Shown in pieces: positions 15,555-25,700 of a DNA stretch of 36,685 bases. Below the pieces are notes generated by a model. It saw only the letters and a program-made list of their open reading frames with translations, was not told where the DNA came from and did not search any database. The position numbers and the translations under genes were made by a program. Origin of the DNA: an uncultured Mucilaginibacter sp. (GTDB taxonomy: Bacteria > Bacteroidota > Bacteroidia > Sphingobacteriales > Sphingobacteriaceae); NCBI GenBank assembly GCA_903915155.1, contig CAIWRU010000083.1, forward strand, positions 1 to 36,685. Reading direction: 5' to 3'. The number at the start of each line of letters is the position of its first letter. Position 1 is the stretch's first letter.

Positions 15555-15805
15555 TATTCACCCAAAAGGCGATCAAAGACCTTGATCACTGGAAGAAAAG
15601 TGGAGATACTACCAAGTTAAAAAGAATACGTGCATTGATTGAATCTATTTCTGAAACGCCCTACACCGGTATAGGTAAACCCGAGGCATTAAAATATAAT
15701 TATTCTGGAATGTGGTCAAGACGAATAGATCAGGAACACAGATTGATTTATAAAGTTGAAGACTCCATACTCCAAATAATTTCCTTAAGAAAACATTACG
15801 AATAG
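15545..15805 (+). CDS. Txe/YoeB family ribosome-dependent mRNA endonuclease toxin
   Basis: An 86-residue protein that matches YoeB closely in length and motifs: an N-terminal FTQKAIKDLDHWKKS, then GKPEALKYNYSGMWSRRIDQEHRLIYKV, and a C-terminal HYE. The YoeB catalytic set is present: E47, R60 or R66 and the near-terminal H84-Y85. YoeB cleaves mRNA in the ribosomal A site at or near start codons, giving growth arrest when the antitoxin is lost. The gene overlaps the antitoxin by ten bases and ends eight bases before the convergent dxs stop. The toxin looks intact. Confidence 0.9.
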   Translation: MEIVFTQKAIKDLDHWKKSGDTTKLKRIRALIESISETPYTGIGKPEALKYNYSGMWSRRIDQEHRLIYKVEDSILQIISLRKHYE

Positions 15806-15813
15806 CCAGGACA

Positions 15814-17742
15814 TTAAGACGCTATCGTATGCGCGTTTCTTTCCCCTAACAAAGCTTTAACTTTATCAGCTATTGATCTGGCATCGTAGCCGCATTCGGC
15901 CCATAGTTCAGGTTGTTCGCCGTGTTCAATTACTTTATCAGGTATGCCCAGGCGGGTAACATTAACGTGTATGTCATTATCCACCATAAATTCAATTACT
16001 GCGCTGCCCATGCCACCTTCCAAACAACCATCTTCAACGGTAATTACTTTCTTGAATTTTGCGAAAACATCGCGCAGCAAAGCTTCGTCCAATGGCTTTA
16101 CAAAACGCAGATCGTAGTGGGCAGGGTAATAGCCTTCGGCATTTAATTCGGCGGTAGCTTTTACCACTTCGTTGCCTATGGCGCCTATGGAAAGTATGGC
16201 TATCTCTTCGCCATCGCATATCTTGCGGCCCTTACCTACGGGTATAGCTTTCATTGGGCGTTGCCAATCCACCATCACGCCGTTACCACGCGGGTAGCGT
16301 ATCACAAACGGCCCCATGTCGTCCTGTTGGGCGGTGAACATCAGGTTGCGCAGTTCTTCCTCGTTCATAGGAGCTGATACCGTCATATTAGGTATGCAGC
16401 GCATAAAGGCCAGGTCGTACGCGCCGTGGTGTGTGGGGCCGTCGGCACCGGCAAAGCCCGCCCTGTCGAGGCAAAATATTACGTTAAGATTCTGTATGGC
16501 TACATCATGTATCACCTGGTCGTACGCGCGTTGCATAAAGCTGGAATAGATGTTGCAGAAAGGTATCAACCCTTGTGTAGCCAAACCCGCAGAGAACGTT
16601 ACGGCATGCTGCTCGGCAATACCTACGTCGAACGCGCGTTTTGGCATGGCCTTCATCATCAGGTTTAATGAGCAGCCCGATGGCATGGCCGGGGTGATAC
16701 CCATTATTTTAGGGTTGGCTTCGGCCAGCTCAATTATGGTATGACCGAACACGTCCTGGTATTTTGGCGGTTGCGGCTTATCGTACTTCGTTTTCTTTAT
16801 CTCGCCGGTTATCTTGTCGAATAAGCCGGGGGCGTGCCATTTGGTTTGGTCTTTTTCGGCCAGTGCATAGCCTTTACCTTTTGTGGTAACGCAATGTAAA
16901 AGCTTTGGCCCCGGTATATCGCGCAAATCGTTCAATACTTTTACCAGGTGTTTTACATCGTGACCGTCTATCGGCCCGAAATAACGGAAATGAAGCGCTT
17001 CGAAAAAGTTGCTGCGTTTAAGCAGGGTGCCTTTAATGCTTTTTTCTATTTTCTTGGCGAACTTAAAAGCATCGGGCCCCATGGAAGATATTTTGGCCAA
17101 TACGGTTCCAATATCATCCCTAAAGCGGTTATAAGGCTTTGAGGTGGTAATATCCGTAAGGTATTCCTTCAAAGCGCCCACGTTAGGGTCGATGGACATG
17201 TTATTGTCGTTCAATATCACCAGCAGGTTCGAGTTTTCGATGCCGGCATGGTTTAGCGCTTCAAAAGCTATACCGGCTGTCATGGCGCCATCGCCAATAA
17301 CGGCAACGTGCTGGCGGTCGGTTTCGCCTTTGTATTGCGATGCAACGGCCATGCCCAAAGCCACTGAAATAGAGGTAGACGAGTGCCCAACGCCAAAAGT
17401 ATCATATATACTTTCTGACCGTTTAGGGAAACCGCTTATGCCTTTATAAACACGGTTGGTATGGAAATTTTCGCGGCGACCGGTTAGTATCTTATGGCCG
17501 TAAGCCTGGTGGCCTACGTCCCACACCAATTGGTCGTACGGAGTGTTTAATACATATTGCAGGGCAACTGTTAATTCAACCACACCCAGGCTTGCGGCAA
17601 AATGCCCGCCGTTTACCGATACCACATCAATAATATACTGGCGTAGTTCCTGGCATACCTGCTCAAGTTGGTCTTCATTAAGTTGCTTTAAATCAGAGGG
17701 GTAGTTTATATTTTGAAGTAAATTTCCGGCCGGTACCTGCAT
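15814..17742 (-). CDS. dxs: 1-deoxy-D-xylulose-5-phosphate synthase
   Basis: Dxs condenses pyruvate with glyceraldehyde 3-phosphate, the committed step of the MEP isoprenoid pathway, using thiamine diphosphate in the cytosol. The 642-residue length is usual. Signature parts are HFAASLGVVELTVALQYV (N-terminal His), WDVGHQAYGHKILTGRR, the ThDP motif GDGAMTAGIAFEALNHAG to NDNNMSI, DGHDVKHL, and in the second half FDVGIAEQHAVTFSAGLA with the catalytic Glu and DRAGFAGADGPTHHG. It starts with ATG at 17742; upstream on the minus strand there is a near-match to the promoter consensus but one base short. It is convergent with the toxin gene and divergent from scpA. Confidence 0.95.
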   Translation of the reverse strand: MQVPAGNLLQNINYPSDLKQLNEDQLEQVCQELRQYIIDVVSVNGGHFAASLGVVELTVALQYVLNTPYDQLVWDVGHQAYGHKILTGRRENFHTNRVYKGISGFPKRSESIYDTFGVGHSSTSISVALGMAVASQYKGETDRQHVAVIGDGAMTAGIAFEALNHAGIENSNLLVILNDNNMSIDPNVGALKEYLTDITTSKPYNRFRDDIGTVLAKISSMGPDAFKFAKKIEKSIKGTLLKRSNFFEALHFRYFGPIDGHDVKHLVKVLNDLRDIPGPKLLHCVTTKGKGYALAEKDQTKWHAPGLFDKITGEIKKTKYDKPQPPKYQDVFGHTIIELAEANPKIMGITPAMPSGCSLNLMMKAMPKRAFDVGIAEQHAVTFSAGLATQGLIPFCNIYSSFMQRAYDQVIHDVAIQNLNVIFCLDRAGFAGADGPTHHGAYDLAFMRCIPNMTVSAPMNEEELRNLMFTAQQDDMGPFVIRYPRGNGVMVDWQRPMKAIPVGKGRKICDGEEIAILSIGAIGNEVVKATAELNAEGYYPAHYDLRFVKPLDEALLRDVFAKFKKVITVEDGCLEGGMGSAVIEFMVDNDIHVNVTRLGIPDKVIEHGEQPELWAECGYDARSIADKVKALLGERNAHTIAS

Positions 17743-17850
17743 TGCAATCGGGTAACATTGTTTTAACTTACAAAGTAATGGATTTTATTGTAAAAACAGG
17801 ACATAGTGGTGTAAATATTGTTTTTGGTTAAAACTGATGGGGGTAGCCTG

Positions 17851-17942
17851 TCGCGCTCCGTTTACCCACCCCGACTTTGCTTCGCTTGTCGGCCCTCCCT
17901 TTGCTGCGCACAAGGAGGGCGAAAATTATTCTCTCTTAACTT
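17851..17942 (-). repeat. Dispersed hairpin repeat, copy A
   Basis: Read on the minus strand this matches the segment at 34645-34732: AAGTTAAGAG, a CCCTCC...AGGG hairpin, CGACAAGCGAAGCAAAGTCG (itself a small hairpin), then GGGGTGGGTAAACGGAGCGCG. The two copies are in opposite orientation. It fills much of the 266-base gap between dxs and scpA, ending 32 bases before the scpA promoter. No coding potential. Confidence 0.75.
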
Positions 17943-17973
17943 ATTTATAGCCCTTTTATTTGCCTGCCTGCCA

Positions 17974-18004
17974 TTTGCACATCCGCCCAATTAGCTTATT
18001 TTTG
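17974..18004 (+). promoter_or_regulatory. Bacteroidota-type promoter of scpA
   Basis: TTTG (17974-17977), a 19-base spacer and TATTTTTG (17997-18004) match the Bacteroidota consensus TTTG-N19-TAnnTTTG at every fixed position. The ATG of scpA follows after four bases. With the usual start a few bases past the -7 element, the mRNA should have essentially no 5' leader. Confidence 0.65.
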
Positions 18005-18008
18005 AGCT

Positions 18009-18758
18009 ATGACAACGGAAGAAGGCTTCGAGATAAAATTGCCCCAGTTTGAGGGGCCGTTTGACTTGTTGCTTTTTTTTATTGAGCGGGATGAGTTGGA
18101 AATTCACGATATACCCATTGCACGCATTACCGACGATTTTTTGAACTACCTGCACCAGATGGCGAGCCTGAACATGGAGATAGCCAGCGAGTTTATTTTT
18201 GTGGCGGCCACACTCATGCGCATAAAAGCTAAAATGCTCCTCCCGCGCTTTGAGGTGGATGAGGCCGGTAACGAGATAGACCATAAGGAAGACCTGATAC
18301 GCAAGCTGATAGAGTACAAAAAATTTAAAGAGGTATGTGAGGAACTGCGCCCCTATGAAGATGAACGTTTTAAACAGGAAAAGCGCGGCAACATTAAACA
18401 CGACCTGGAGCAAGTGGAGAAAGTGCCGCTGCCCGGCGAGGAGCTACAGGAACTAAGCCTGTACAAACTGATGATGGTTTACGAGCGCCTTACCCGCAAT
18501 TACGAGGAGCGCTCGCGCGAGGTTACGCATACCATAGTGCAGTATCCTTATACGATTGAGAAACAAAAGGCGGCCATAAACCAATTGCTTAAAATCAACA
18601 AGATGCTTGATTTTAAAGCCATCGCCCAAAATTCGGACAACAAGGTGCATTTTGTGTACAACTTTTTGGCTGTATTGGAAATGTTACAGCAGGAACTAAT
18701 AGATATACAGGTGGGCTTGGGCTTTAATAATTTTAGGGTGATGGCAAAGGGGGAGTGA
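18009..18758 (+). CDS. scpA: Segregation and condensation protein A
   Basis: ScpA is the kleisin that bridges the heads of the SMC dimer, with ScpB, in the bacterial condensin that organises newly replicated chromosomes. The 249-residue protein begins IKLPQFEGPFDLLLFFIERDELEIHDIPIARITDDFL, the family's signature N-terminal helix-turn block, followed by EFIFVAATLMRIKAKMLLPR and a charged linker; the C-terminal winged-helix part runs to FLAVLEMLQQELIDIQVG. Length is normal. Neither scpB nor smc is in the window. It has its own strong promoter and no operon partner. Confidence 0.95.
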   Translation: MTTEEGFEIKLPQFEGPFDLLLFFIERDELEIHDIPIARITDDFLNYLHQMASLNMEIASEFIFVAATLMRIKAKMLLPRFEVDEAGNEIDHKEDLIRKLIEYKKFKEVCEELRPYEDERFKQEKRGNIKHDLEQVEKVPLPGEELQELSLYKLMMVYERLTRNYEERSREVTHTIVQYPYTIEKQKAAINQLLKINKMLDFKAIAQNSDNKVHFVYNFLAVLEMLQQELIDIQVGLGFNNFRVMAKGE

Positions 18759-18925
18759 GATGAGTTAATTGGTGATTAGAGATTAGTTTAGGTCAATTTA
18801 GACCCCATGTTGTTACAGCGGACATGAGGTGAAAAAAACTCCATAAATAACAATATTTAACAATTTCTGCCCTCGTTTTTTCCAATTCTATTTGTATTTT
18901 TAGTACAAATAAATCCCCCTTTCGC

Positions 18926-21364
18926 ATGCTCAAAAACTACATCACCATTGCCTGGCGCAACCTTTGGAAACACAAGACTTTTTCGTTCATTAATATCTTC
19001 GGGCTCTCGGTGGGGATAGCGTTTACGCTGCTGATAGGGGCTTATGTTTGGGGTGAGCTTCAGGTGAACCATGATCTGAAGAATGCCGATAACCAATACA
19101 TTATCCTGAGCAAATGGAAGGATCAGAATTTGGGTGGCGAAATCCAAAGTATTGCCGAATTGCCTAAAGCATTGGCCGATAATTATCCTGGCCTGGTAAA
19201 AAACCATTACCGTACCGACCTGGCGACCACCGATGTATCCAGGGGCGATAAACATTTCCGCGAAAGCATACAGGTTGGCGATAGCTCCCTGTTACAGATG
19301 TACGGCTTCCCGCTTTTGTATGGCGATAATAGAACTGCCCTGAACGATCCCTTCTCGGTGGTGATAACCGAAGATATGGCATTGAAATATTTTGGCAGGA
19401 GTGATGTCATCGGTCAAACGCTCAATTTTGAAAGTATGAAGGGCGAACATCATGATTTTACTGTGAGTGGTGTTTTGGAGTCCATCCCGTTAAACTCAGT
19501 TATCGATATCAGTGGTGGCAACCGAAGAAAAGGTACCGAAATAAGCTCGAATTTCTTTTTTAATGCCGATGCCTCCAAATACTTCAAGCGGAACATTAGC
19601 GGTTGGGATAATGTGGGTACAGTTGATTACGTAGAGTTACGTGATGGCGTACGTCCGGAGGCTGTTAATAAAGCAATGCTCAACCTGGTACATAAGTACG
19701 AAACAGACGATGTAATCAGAACAAGCCTTACACCTTACCTCGTTAGCCTTGAAAATTATAACTTGACAGCGCACAACGGCATCATACAAAAAATGGTTTG
19801 GACACTATCGTGCATCGCGCTGTTTATTTTGCTGATGGCGGTTATCAACTTTGTGAATATATGTATCGGGCGGTCGTCGGGACGAATGAAGGAGATGGGT
19901 ATACGTAAAGTGATGGGTGGGCTGCGCAAACAACTGGTATGGCAGTTTTTAACCGAGTCGGTGTTAATGGTGTTACTGGCTACCGTGCTGGCATTGGGGA
20001 TATTTCTTATCATCAGGCCTTATTTCAGCAGTATATTAGGTGCGGATATTATGGGGTTGTTTGAATTTCCCCTGTATTTTATTCCTATACCATTCCTGTT
20101 CGCACTTATTGTGGGGGTGATAGCCGGGATATATCCCGCGCTGGTTTTATCAGCATTAAGATCGGTGGATTCATTAAAAGGGAAGTTAAACACTGTAAAA
20201 GAAAGCGTGTTGTTTCGCAAAACTTTGGTGGCTTTCCAGTTTACTACGGCGGCCATTGTATTTATAGGGGCGGTAATTGTATCGCAGCAGGTAAACTTGT
20301 TTTTTAACGGTAGCCTGGGTTATAACAAAGATTACTTAGTATATGCGCAGCTGCCCAGGGATTGGTCGCCACAGGGAGTTGCCAAAATGGAAAGCGTGCG
20401 CGCGCAACTTGCGCAAATGCCGCAGGTGAGCAACATAACACTTTCGTTTGAAATACCCGACGGCGGTAACGGCGGCAATTACCTGAATTACAGGCAGGGT
20501 GCCAATCCTTCACAATCCATTAGCGCTGAAGGTTTGGTTACGGATAACCAATACGCAGCCACATACCAGATACCTATAAAAGCAGGTACTTTCTTCAGGC
20601 CGGTGTTTGGCACTGCCGACAGCACACGTATAGTAATAAACGAAACCGAAGCTAAAGCCTTAGGATGGAAAACCCCGGCCGACGCTATAGACCAAAAAAT
20701 AATGATACCCGCCTATAGCGATACCAAACCATTTACAGTATGCGGAGTTACCGCCGATTTTCATTTTGGGTCCATGCAGCAAAAAATAATGCCGGAGATA
20801 TTTATGAATGTTAATAATTCTACCGCTTACCGCTTTTTCTCTATCAGGCTAAGATCAGGAAATGTGCAGGGGAGCATATCGGCACTGCAAAATAAATGGG
20901 CGCAGCTGTTGCCTGGTGCCCCGTTTGAATATCATTTCATGGATGACGCGCTGAACCGTATATACAACAACGAGGTGCAGCTGAAAAAAGCGGCCTATAT
21001 GGCAACGGTTCTGGCCATTATTATTGTACTGCTCGGCGTGCTGGGTTTAATATCATTAAGTATCCAAAAAAGAACCAAAGAAATAGGCATACGCAAGGTG
21101 CTGGGCTCATCGGTAGCAGGTATTACGGGGCTGTTTTTAAAGGATTTTTTAGGCGTGATACTGGTAGCCTGCTTTGTAGCCTGCCCGCTGGCTTATTTCA
21201 CCATGCAAAAATGGCTGGATGATTATGCCTATAAGATCAATATTTCTATATCGCCATTTGTTTTTTCCATCTCATTACTAGCCATTATAACCGCGGTGCT
21301 GATAGTTTTGCAAACTATAAAAGCAGCATTGGCTAACCCAATAAAAAGCCTTCGCTCAGAATGA
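18926..21364 (+). CDS. FtsX/MacB-type ABC transporter permease
   Basis: An 812-residue permease of the large Bacteroidota group. It begins LKNYITIAWRNLWKHKTFSFINI, then a membrane helix, a MacB-like periplasmic domain (about residues 45-280), three further helices forming an FtsX domain, and then a second helix-periplasmic domain-FtsX unit; about eight membrane helices in all. Each FtsX half carries the coupling motif: MKEMGIRKVMGG (near 315) and TKEIGIRKVLGSS (near 720). Such proteins work as mechanotransmission ABC systems or lipoprotein/peptide exporters. No ATPase gene is next to it, so the partner and substrate are unknown. It starts at ATG 18926 after a 167-base gap. Confidence 0.85.
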   Translation: MLKNYITIAWRNLWKHKTFSFINIFGLSVGIAFTLLIGAYVWGELQVNHDLKNADNQYIILSKWKDQNLGGEIQSIAELPKALADNYPGLVKNHYRTDLATTDVSRGDKHFRESIQVGDSSLLQMYGFPLLYGDNRTALNDPFSVVITEDMALKYFGRSDVIGQTLNFESMKGEHHDFTVSGVLESIPLNSVIDISGGNRRKGTEISSNFFFNADASKYFKRNISGWDNVGTVDYVELRDGVRPEAVNKAMLNLVHKYETDDVIRTSLTPYLVSLENYNLTAHNGIIQKMVWTLSCIALFILLMAVINFVNICIGRSSGRMKEMGIRKVMGGLRKQLVWQFLTESVLMVLLATVLALGIFLIIRPYFSSILGADIMGLFEFPLYFIPIPFLFALIVGVIAGIYPALVLSALRSVDSLKGKLNTVKESVLFRKTLVAFQFTTAAIVFIGAVIVSQQVNLFFNGSLGYNKDYLVYAQLPRDWSPQGVAKMESVRAQLAQMPQVSNITLSFEIPDGGNGGNYLNYRQGANPSQSISAEGLVTDNQYAATYQIPIKAGTFFRPVFGTADSTRIVINETEAKALGWKTPADAIDQKIMIPAYSDTKPFTVCGVTADFHFGSMQQKIMPEIFMNVNNSTAYRFFSIRLRSGNVQGSISALQNKWAQLLPGAPFEYHFMDDALNRIYNNEVQLKKAAYMATVLAIIIVLLGVLGLISLSIQKRTKEIGIRKVLGSSVAGITGLFLKDFLGVILVACFVACPLAYFTMQKWLDDYAYKINISISPFVFSISLLAIITAVLIVLQTIKAALANPIKSLRSE

Positions 21365-21446
21365 GCTATGGCTTTCGAAGAAAGTTTAAGAAACGAGTAA
21401 GTAAAAAGTTTAAACATCAACAGCGTATTCACACTAAAAGCAAAAA

Positions 21447-21481
21447 ACCTTTAACCTTTCACCCTTAACCTTTTACCTTTT
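21447..21481. repeat. Tandem heptamer ACCTTTN x5 in the glyA promoter region
   Basis: Five consecutive 7-base units: ACCTTTA, ACCTTTC, ACCCTTA, ACCTTTT, ACCTTTT. The array ends four bases before the glyA -7 element, so it covers the place where the -33 element should lie. Confidence 0.75.
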
Positions 21482-21484
21482 TGT

Positions 21485-21492
21485 TATCTTAG
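21485..21492 (+). promoter_or_regulatory. Possible -7 element of glyA
   Basis: TATCTTAG differs from TAnnTTTG at one base, 19 bases before the glyA ATG. The upstream -33 region is occupied by the heptamer array. Confidence 0.35.
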
Positions 21493-21511
21493 CGCCGATT
21501 TTAAGCACCAC

Positions 21512-22792
21512 ATGAAAAGAGACAAATTAATTTTTAAGCTGTTAGACGAAGAACAACAACGCCAGGAAGAAGGTATTGAACTTATCGCATCTGAAAACTT
21601 TGTAAGCCGCCAGGTTATGGAAGCTGCCGGATCAGTTGCCACCAACAAATATGCCGAAGGTTTGCCGGGCAAACGCTATTACGGTGGTTGCCAGGTGGTT
21701 GATGAAATTGAGACCATTGCCATTGAGCGTGCCAAACAATTGTTCAATGCTGAATGGGCAAATGTTCAGCCGCATTCAGGCGCGCAGGCCAACGCAGCAG
21801 TTATGCTGGCTTGTTTAAATCCAGGCGATAAAATTTTAGGTTTTGATCTTTCACATGGTGGCCACTTAACGCATGGTTCGGCTGTAAATTATTCCGGTAA
21901 ATTATACGAACCTCATTTTTACGGGGTAAGAAAAGATACCGGTTATGTTGACTACGACCAGCTTAAAGCAGTGGCTTTAAAAGAAAAACCAAAAATGATA
22001 ATTTGCGGCGCTTCGGCCTATTCGCGCGATTGGGATTATGAATTCATTCGCAAAGTGGCCGATGAAGTAGGCGCGCTGGTGCTGGCCGATATTTCGCACC
22101 CGGCAGGTTTAATAGCCCGCGGTTTGTTAACCGATCCGCTGCCGCATTGCCATATTGTTACTACTACCACTCACAAAACCCTGCGCGGCCCGCGCGGCGG
22201 TCTGATATTATTGGGTAAAGATTTTGAGAACCCATGGGGATTAAAAACACCAAAAGGCGAAGTACGCATGATGTCGAACTTGCTGGATATGGCAGTTTTC
22301 CCGGGCATACAGGGCGGCCCATTGGAGCATATCATAGCAGCTAAGGCAGTAGCTTTTGGCGAAGCTTTGAGCGAAGGCTACATGAAATACATTGTACAGG
22401 TTAAGAAAAACGCAGCTGCCATGGCCGCGGCCTTCACCAAACTGGGTTATGAAATAGTTTCGGGCGGTACTGATAATCATTTAATATTGATCGACCTGCG
22501 CAATAAGGGCGTAACAGGCAAGGCGGCTGAAAATGCGCTTGTTGCTGCTGATATCACCATAAATAAAAATATGGTGCCTTATGACGATAAGTCGCCTTTT
22601 GTTACTTCGGGCATACGTGTGGGAACGGCTGCTATTACCACCCGCGGTATGAAAGAAAAACAAATGGAGCAGATAGTAGAACTTATTGACGCCGTAATTG
22701 TTGACCCTGATAATGAACATTCTTTACGAAAAGTGCGTAAAAAGGTACATAAACTAACGGAAGGCTTCCCACTCTACAAGGGGACGGATTAA
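21512..22792 (+). CDS. glyA: Serine hydroxymethyltransferase
   Basis: GlyA interconverts serine and glycine while loading one-carbon units onto tetrahydrofolate, with pyridoxal phosphate as cofactor. The 426-residue length is standard. Family marks are [11 protein letters not shown] (residues 22-32), [44 protein letters not shown], and the PLP lysine K222 in [30 protein letters not shown] is near residue 320. ATG start at 21512. It is followed after five bases by the hybrid kinase gene, so the two may share a transcript, although the functions are unrelated. Confidence 0.95.
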   Translation: MKRDKLIFKLLDEEQQRQEEGIELIASENFVSRQVMEAAGSVATNKYAEGLPGKRYYGGCQVVDEIETIAIERAKQLFNAEWANVQPHSGAQANAAVMLACLNPGDKILGFDLSHGGHLTHGSAVNYSGKLYEPHFYGVRKDTGYVDYDQLKAVALKEKPKMIICGASAYSRDWDYEFIRKVADEVGALVLADISHPAGLIARGLLTDPLPHCHIVTTTTHKTLRGPRGGLILLGKDFENPWGLKTPKGEVRMMSNLLDMAVFPGIQGGPLEHIIAAKAVAFGEALSEGYMKYIVQVKKNAAAMAAAFTKLGYEIVSGGTDNHLILIDLRNKGVTGKAAENALVAADITINKNMVPYDDKSPFVTSGIRVGTAAITTRGMKEKQMEQIVELIDAVIVDPDNEHSLRKVRKKVHKLTEGFPLYKGTD

Positions 22793-22797
22793 TAACT

Positions 22798-25700
22798 GTG
22801 ATCGATAAGCATACTCTTTTACTCCACGATGAACAGGAGCGCGTAAAAGCGCTCAAATCGTATAATGTAATGGATACATTACCGGAGGAGGAGTATGATG
22901 CCATAACCCGCCTTGTAGCTTATATATGTAAGGTGCCGATGGTGCTTTTTTCGCTGATTGATGATGAGCGGCAATGGGGGAAATCTGCAGTTGGCCTTGG
23001 TTTTGAAGAAGGGCGCAGGGAAGACTCATTTTGCCAGTATACCCTCCTTGGCAATAAAATATTCGAAATACCCGATACACTTAAAAACGAGCTGGTTAAA
23101 GACCATCCTTCAGTTACCGAAGGTTTAAAATTGCGTTTTTATGCCGGTGCCCCGCTTATCGACCCGGATGGGCACCGCTTAGGTTCATTATGCGTGATGG
23201 ATACTGTGCCGCGCCAACTCTCGCCCGAACAATTGGACGCGCTACAAGTACTTGGCAACGAGATTATATCGCGCATGGTACTCAACAAGCAAAAAAGGGA
23301 ACTGGAAAAATCGCTCGCTGTACATAAAGATTTCTATGCTTTATTCAACAGCTCGCCCCTCATACATTTCATTGCCGATAAAGATTCAAACATCGAACTG
23401 ATAAATAATGCGGTGATGGATATTTTAGGCTATACACCGCAACAGGCTATCGGCCGCTCGATATGGGAATTTGTTGCCGGTAAAAACCGCGAACAGTTTG
23501 TGCCGCTTATTGAACAAGGTTTAGCAACGCAACACTCATTCGACCTTGAAACCGAAACGGTAACTGCAACAGGCGAAACCAAATGGATAGGCTGGTGCGC
23601 GATAAATAAAAGTGGGAAATGGTATGCCAGCGGGCGCGATATTACCTATCAGAAAAAGATATTGGCCGATCTGGAACAGCTTTCACTGGTTGCCAATAAA
23701 ATGATAAACGGTGTGGTGATAAGTGATGTTAACGATAAGGTAGTTTGGACCAATAATGCTTTTACTGAAATAACAGGCTACGACTTGGCCGATGTTGAAA
23801 ATGAACGCCTGCGCGATGTGATAGTAATAGAAGCAGATGGCCTTGTAGGCATTGAGGAGTATAACCACCTTATGGAGCAAAAGCAATCGTACCAGGTTGA
23901 TGTTTTGGCAAAAAGGAAGGATGGAACACAGTTATGGTTATCTATTATTAATTCAATTGTGTATGATAAGAATGGCGAAATTGAAAAATACATAAGGCTG
24001 CTGGTTGATATTACCGAGCGTAAATCGACTGAAAAAGACCTGGAGATATTATCATTTGCCGCGCGTAAAACTTCAACCGGCATGCTTATCCGAAATAAAG
24101 ATGGGGTAATCATCTGGATGAATGAGGCTTTAGAAGAGATTGTGGGTTATACTCTTGCTGAAATGAAGGGGCAGGTATTTGGCGACCGGCTTACAGGCCC
24201 TGATACTGATCTTGGCGTGTTTGCAAATGCTTCGGCCGCTATGAAGAATAATGTGCCTTACGAAATTGAAATGAAAATCTACAAAAAGGATCAAACTGCA
24301 TTGTGGGTATCAATTTCAAACAACCCATTAATAAATGAACTTGGCCAGGTTGAGCGCCAGGTAGGTGTAATTGTTGATATTGACAAGCGTAAACGCGCCG
24401 AAGAACAACTAAAGCTATTATCGCTTGTGGCAAGCAGCACTACCAGCGGCGTGGTAATAAATGATAGGGAAGGAAAAGTAGAGTGGATAAATACGGCTTT
24501 TGAAAAAATCACCGGATATAATATTGACCACGTAAAGGGTAAACATTTAGGCGATACCCTTAAAGGCGAGCTTACCGACGTGGCGATAATTGAAAGGGCA
24601 CGCCGCCTATCGCGCAATAAACAATCATTTGAAGTCGATCTGCTGGCTTACCGCAGGGATGGCCAACCGCTATGGATCTCGGTCATCAATTCAGTTATTT
24701 TAGGCAGCAATGGCGAGGTTGATAAATATATTGAGGTGATTATTGACATTACCTCTAAAAAAAGAGTAGAAATGGAACTGATAGCAGCGAAAGAAGAAGC
24801 GCTACAGTTAAACCGGGCTAAAGATATGTTCATATCGGTTATGAGCCATGAGATACGTACCCCGCTTAACGCGGTGATAGGCATGTCGCGCCTGCTTATT
24901 GATGATAACCCGCTTGAATCGCAAAAAGAAAACCTGGGCATACTTAAATTTTCGGCTGAAAATTTAATGACGCTGATAAACGATGTGCTGGATTTTACCA
25001 AGATCGAGACCGGCAACGTTGAGCTTGAAAAAGCAAATGTAAACCTGCGCGAAATGGTGCAGCGTATTACCAGCTCAATGCAATACCGGGCTTCAGAAAA
25101 AAATGTTTATCTTAAACATACAATTGAGGATGCTATTCCTGAATTTGTGATTGGTGATAGCGCGAGGCTGGTGCAGGTACTATTGAACCTGGTTAGCAAC
25201 GCAATTAAATTTACCGATACTGGTGGCGTGATTATTGATTTGAAGGTTTTGGAAGAAACGAATAATAACATTCGTATACGTTTTGCGGTAACAGATACAG
25301 GAATTGGTATTGCAAATGAAAAAATAAACACCATCTTTGAGTCATTCAAACAAGCCGAAGCAGATACTACCCGCAAATATGGAGGCACCGGTTTAGGACT
25401 GGCCATAAGTAAGAGATTAATTGAACTACACGATTCGAGGATAAATGTTGATAGTGTTTTGGGCCAGGGCTCAACCTTTTGGTTCACTGTTACGTTTAAC
25501 AAGTCCGATAACAATTCAATTAGTAACGATAATAAAATGGAAATAGGATTGCGCTTAAGTGTACTTGTAGTTGATGATAACCAAATTAACCGGATATTGG
25601 TTAATAAGGTATTGCAAAAATGGGGCACTACGGTTGATTTTGCAGAGAACGGTAAAGAAGCCGTTGACAAAATTTTAGCAAATAAAGAATATGATGTAGT

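Noticed and set aside
18803-18829. CCCCATGT/ACATGAGG hairpin between scpA and the permease as a terminator
   Set aside because: Eight-base arms with one G-T pair, but no T run on either strand after the stem.
25107-25670. 187-residue minus-strand ORF opposite the kinase
   Set aside because: Antisense to the well-supported HATPase and receiver domains; no family features.
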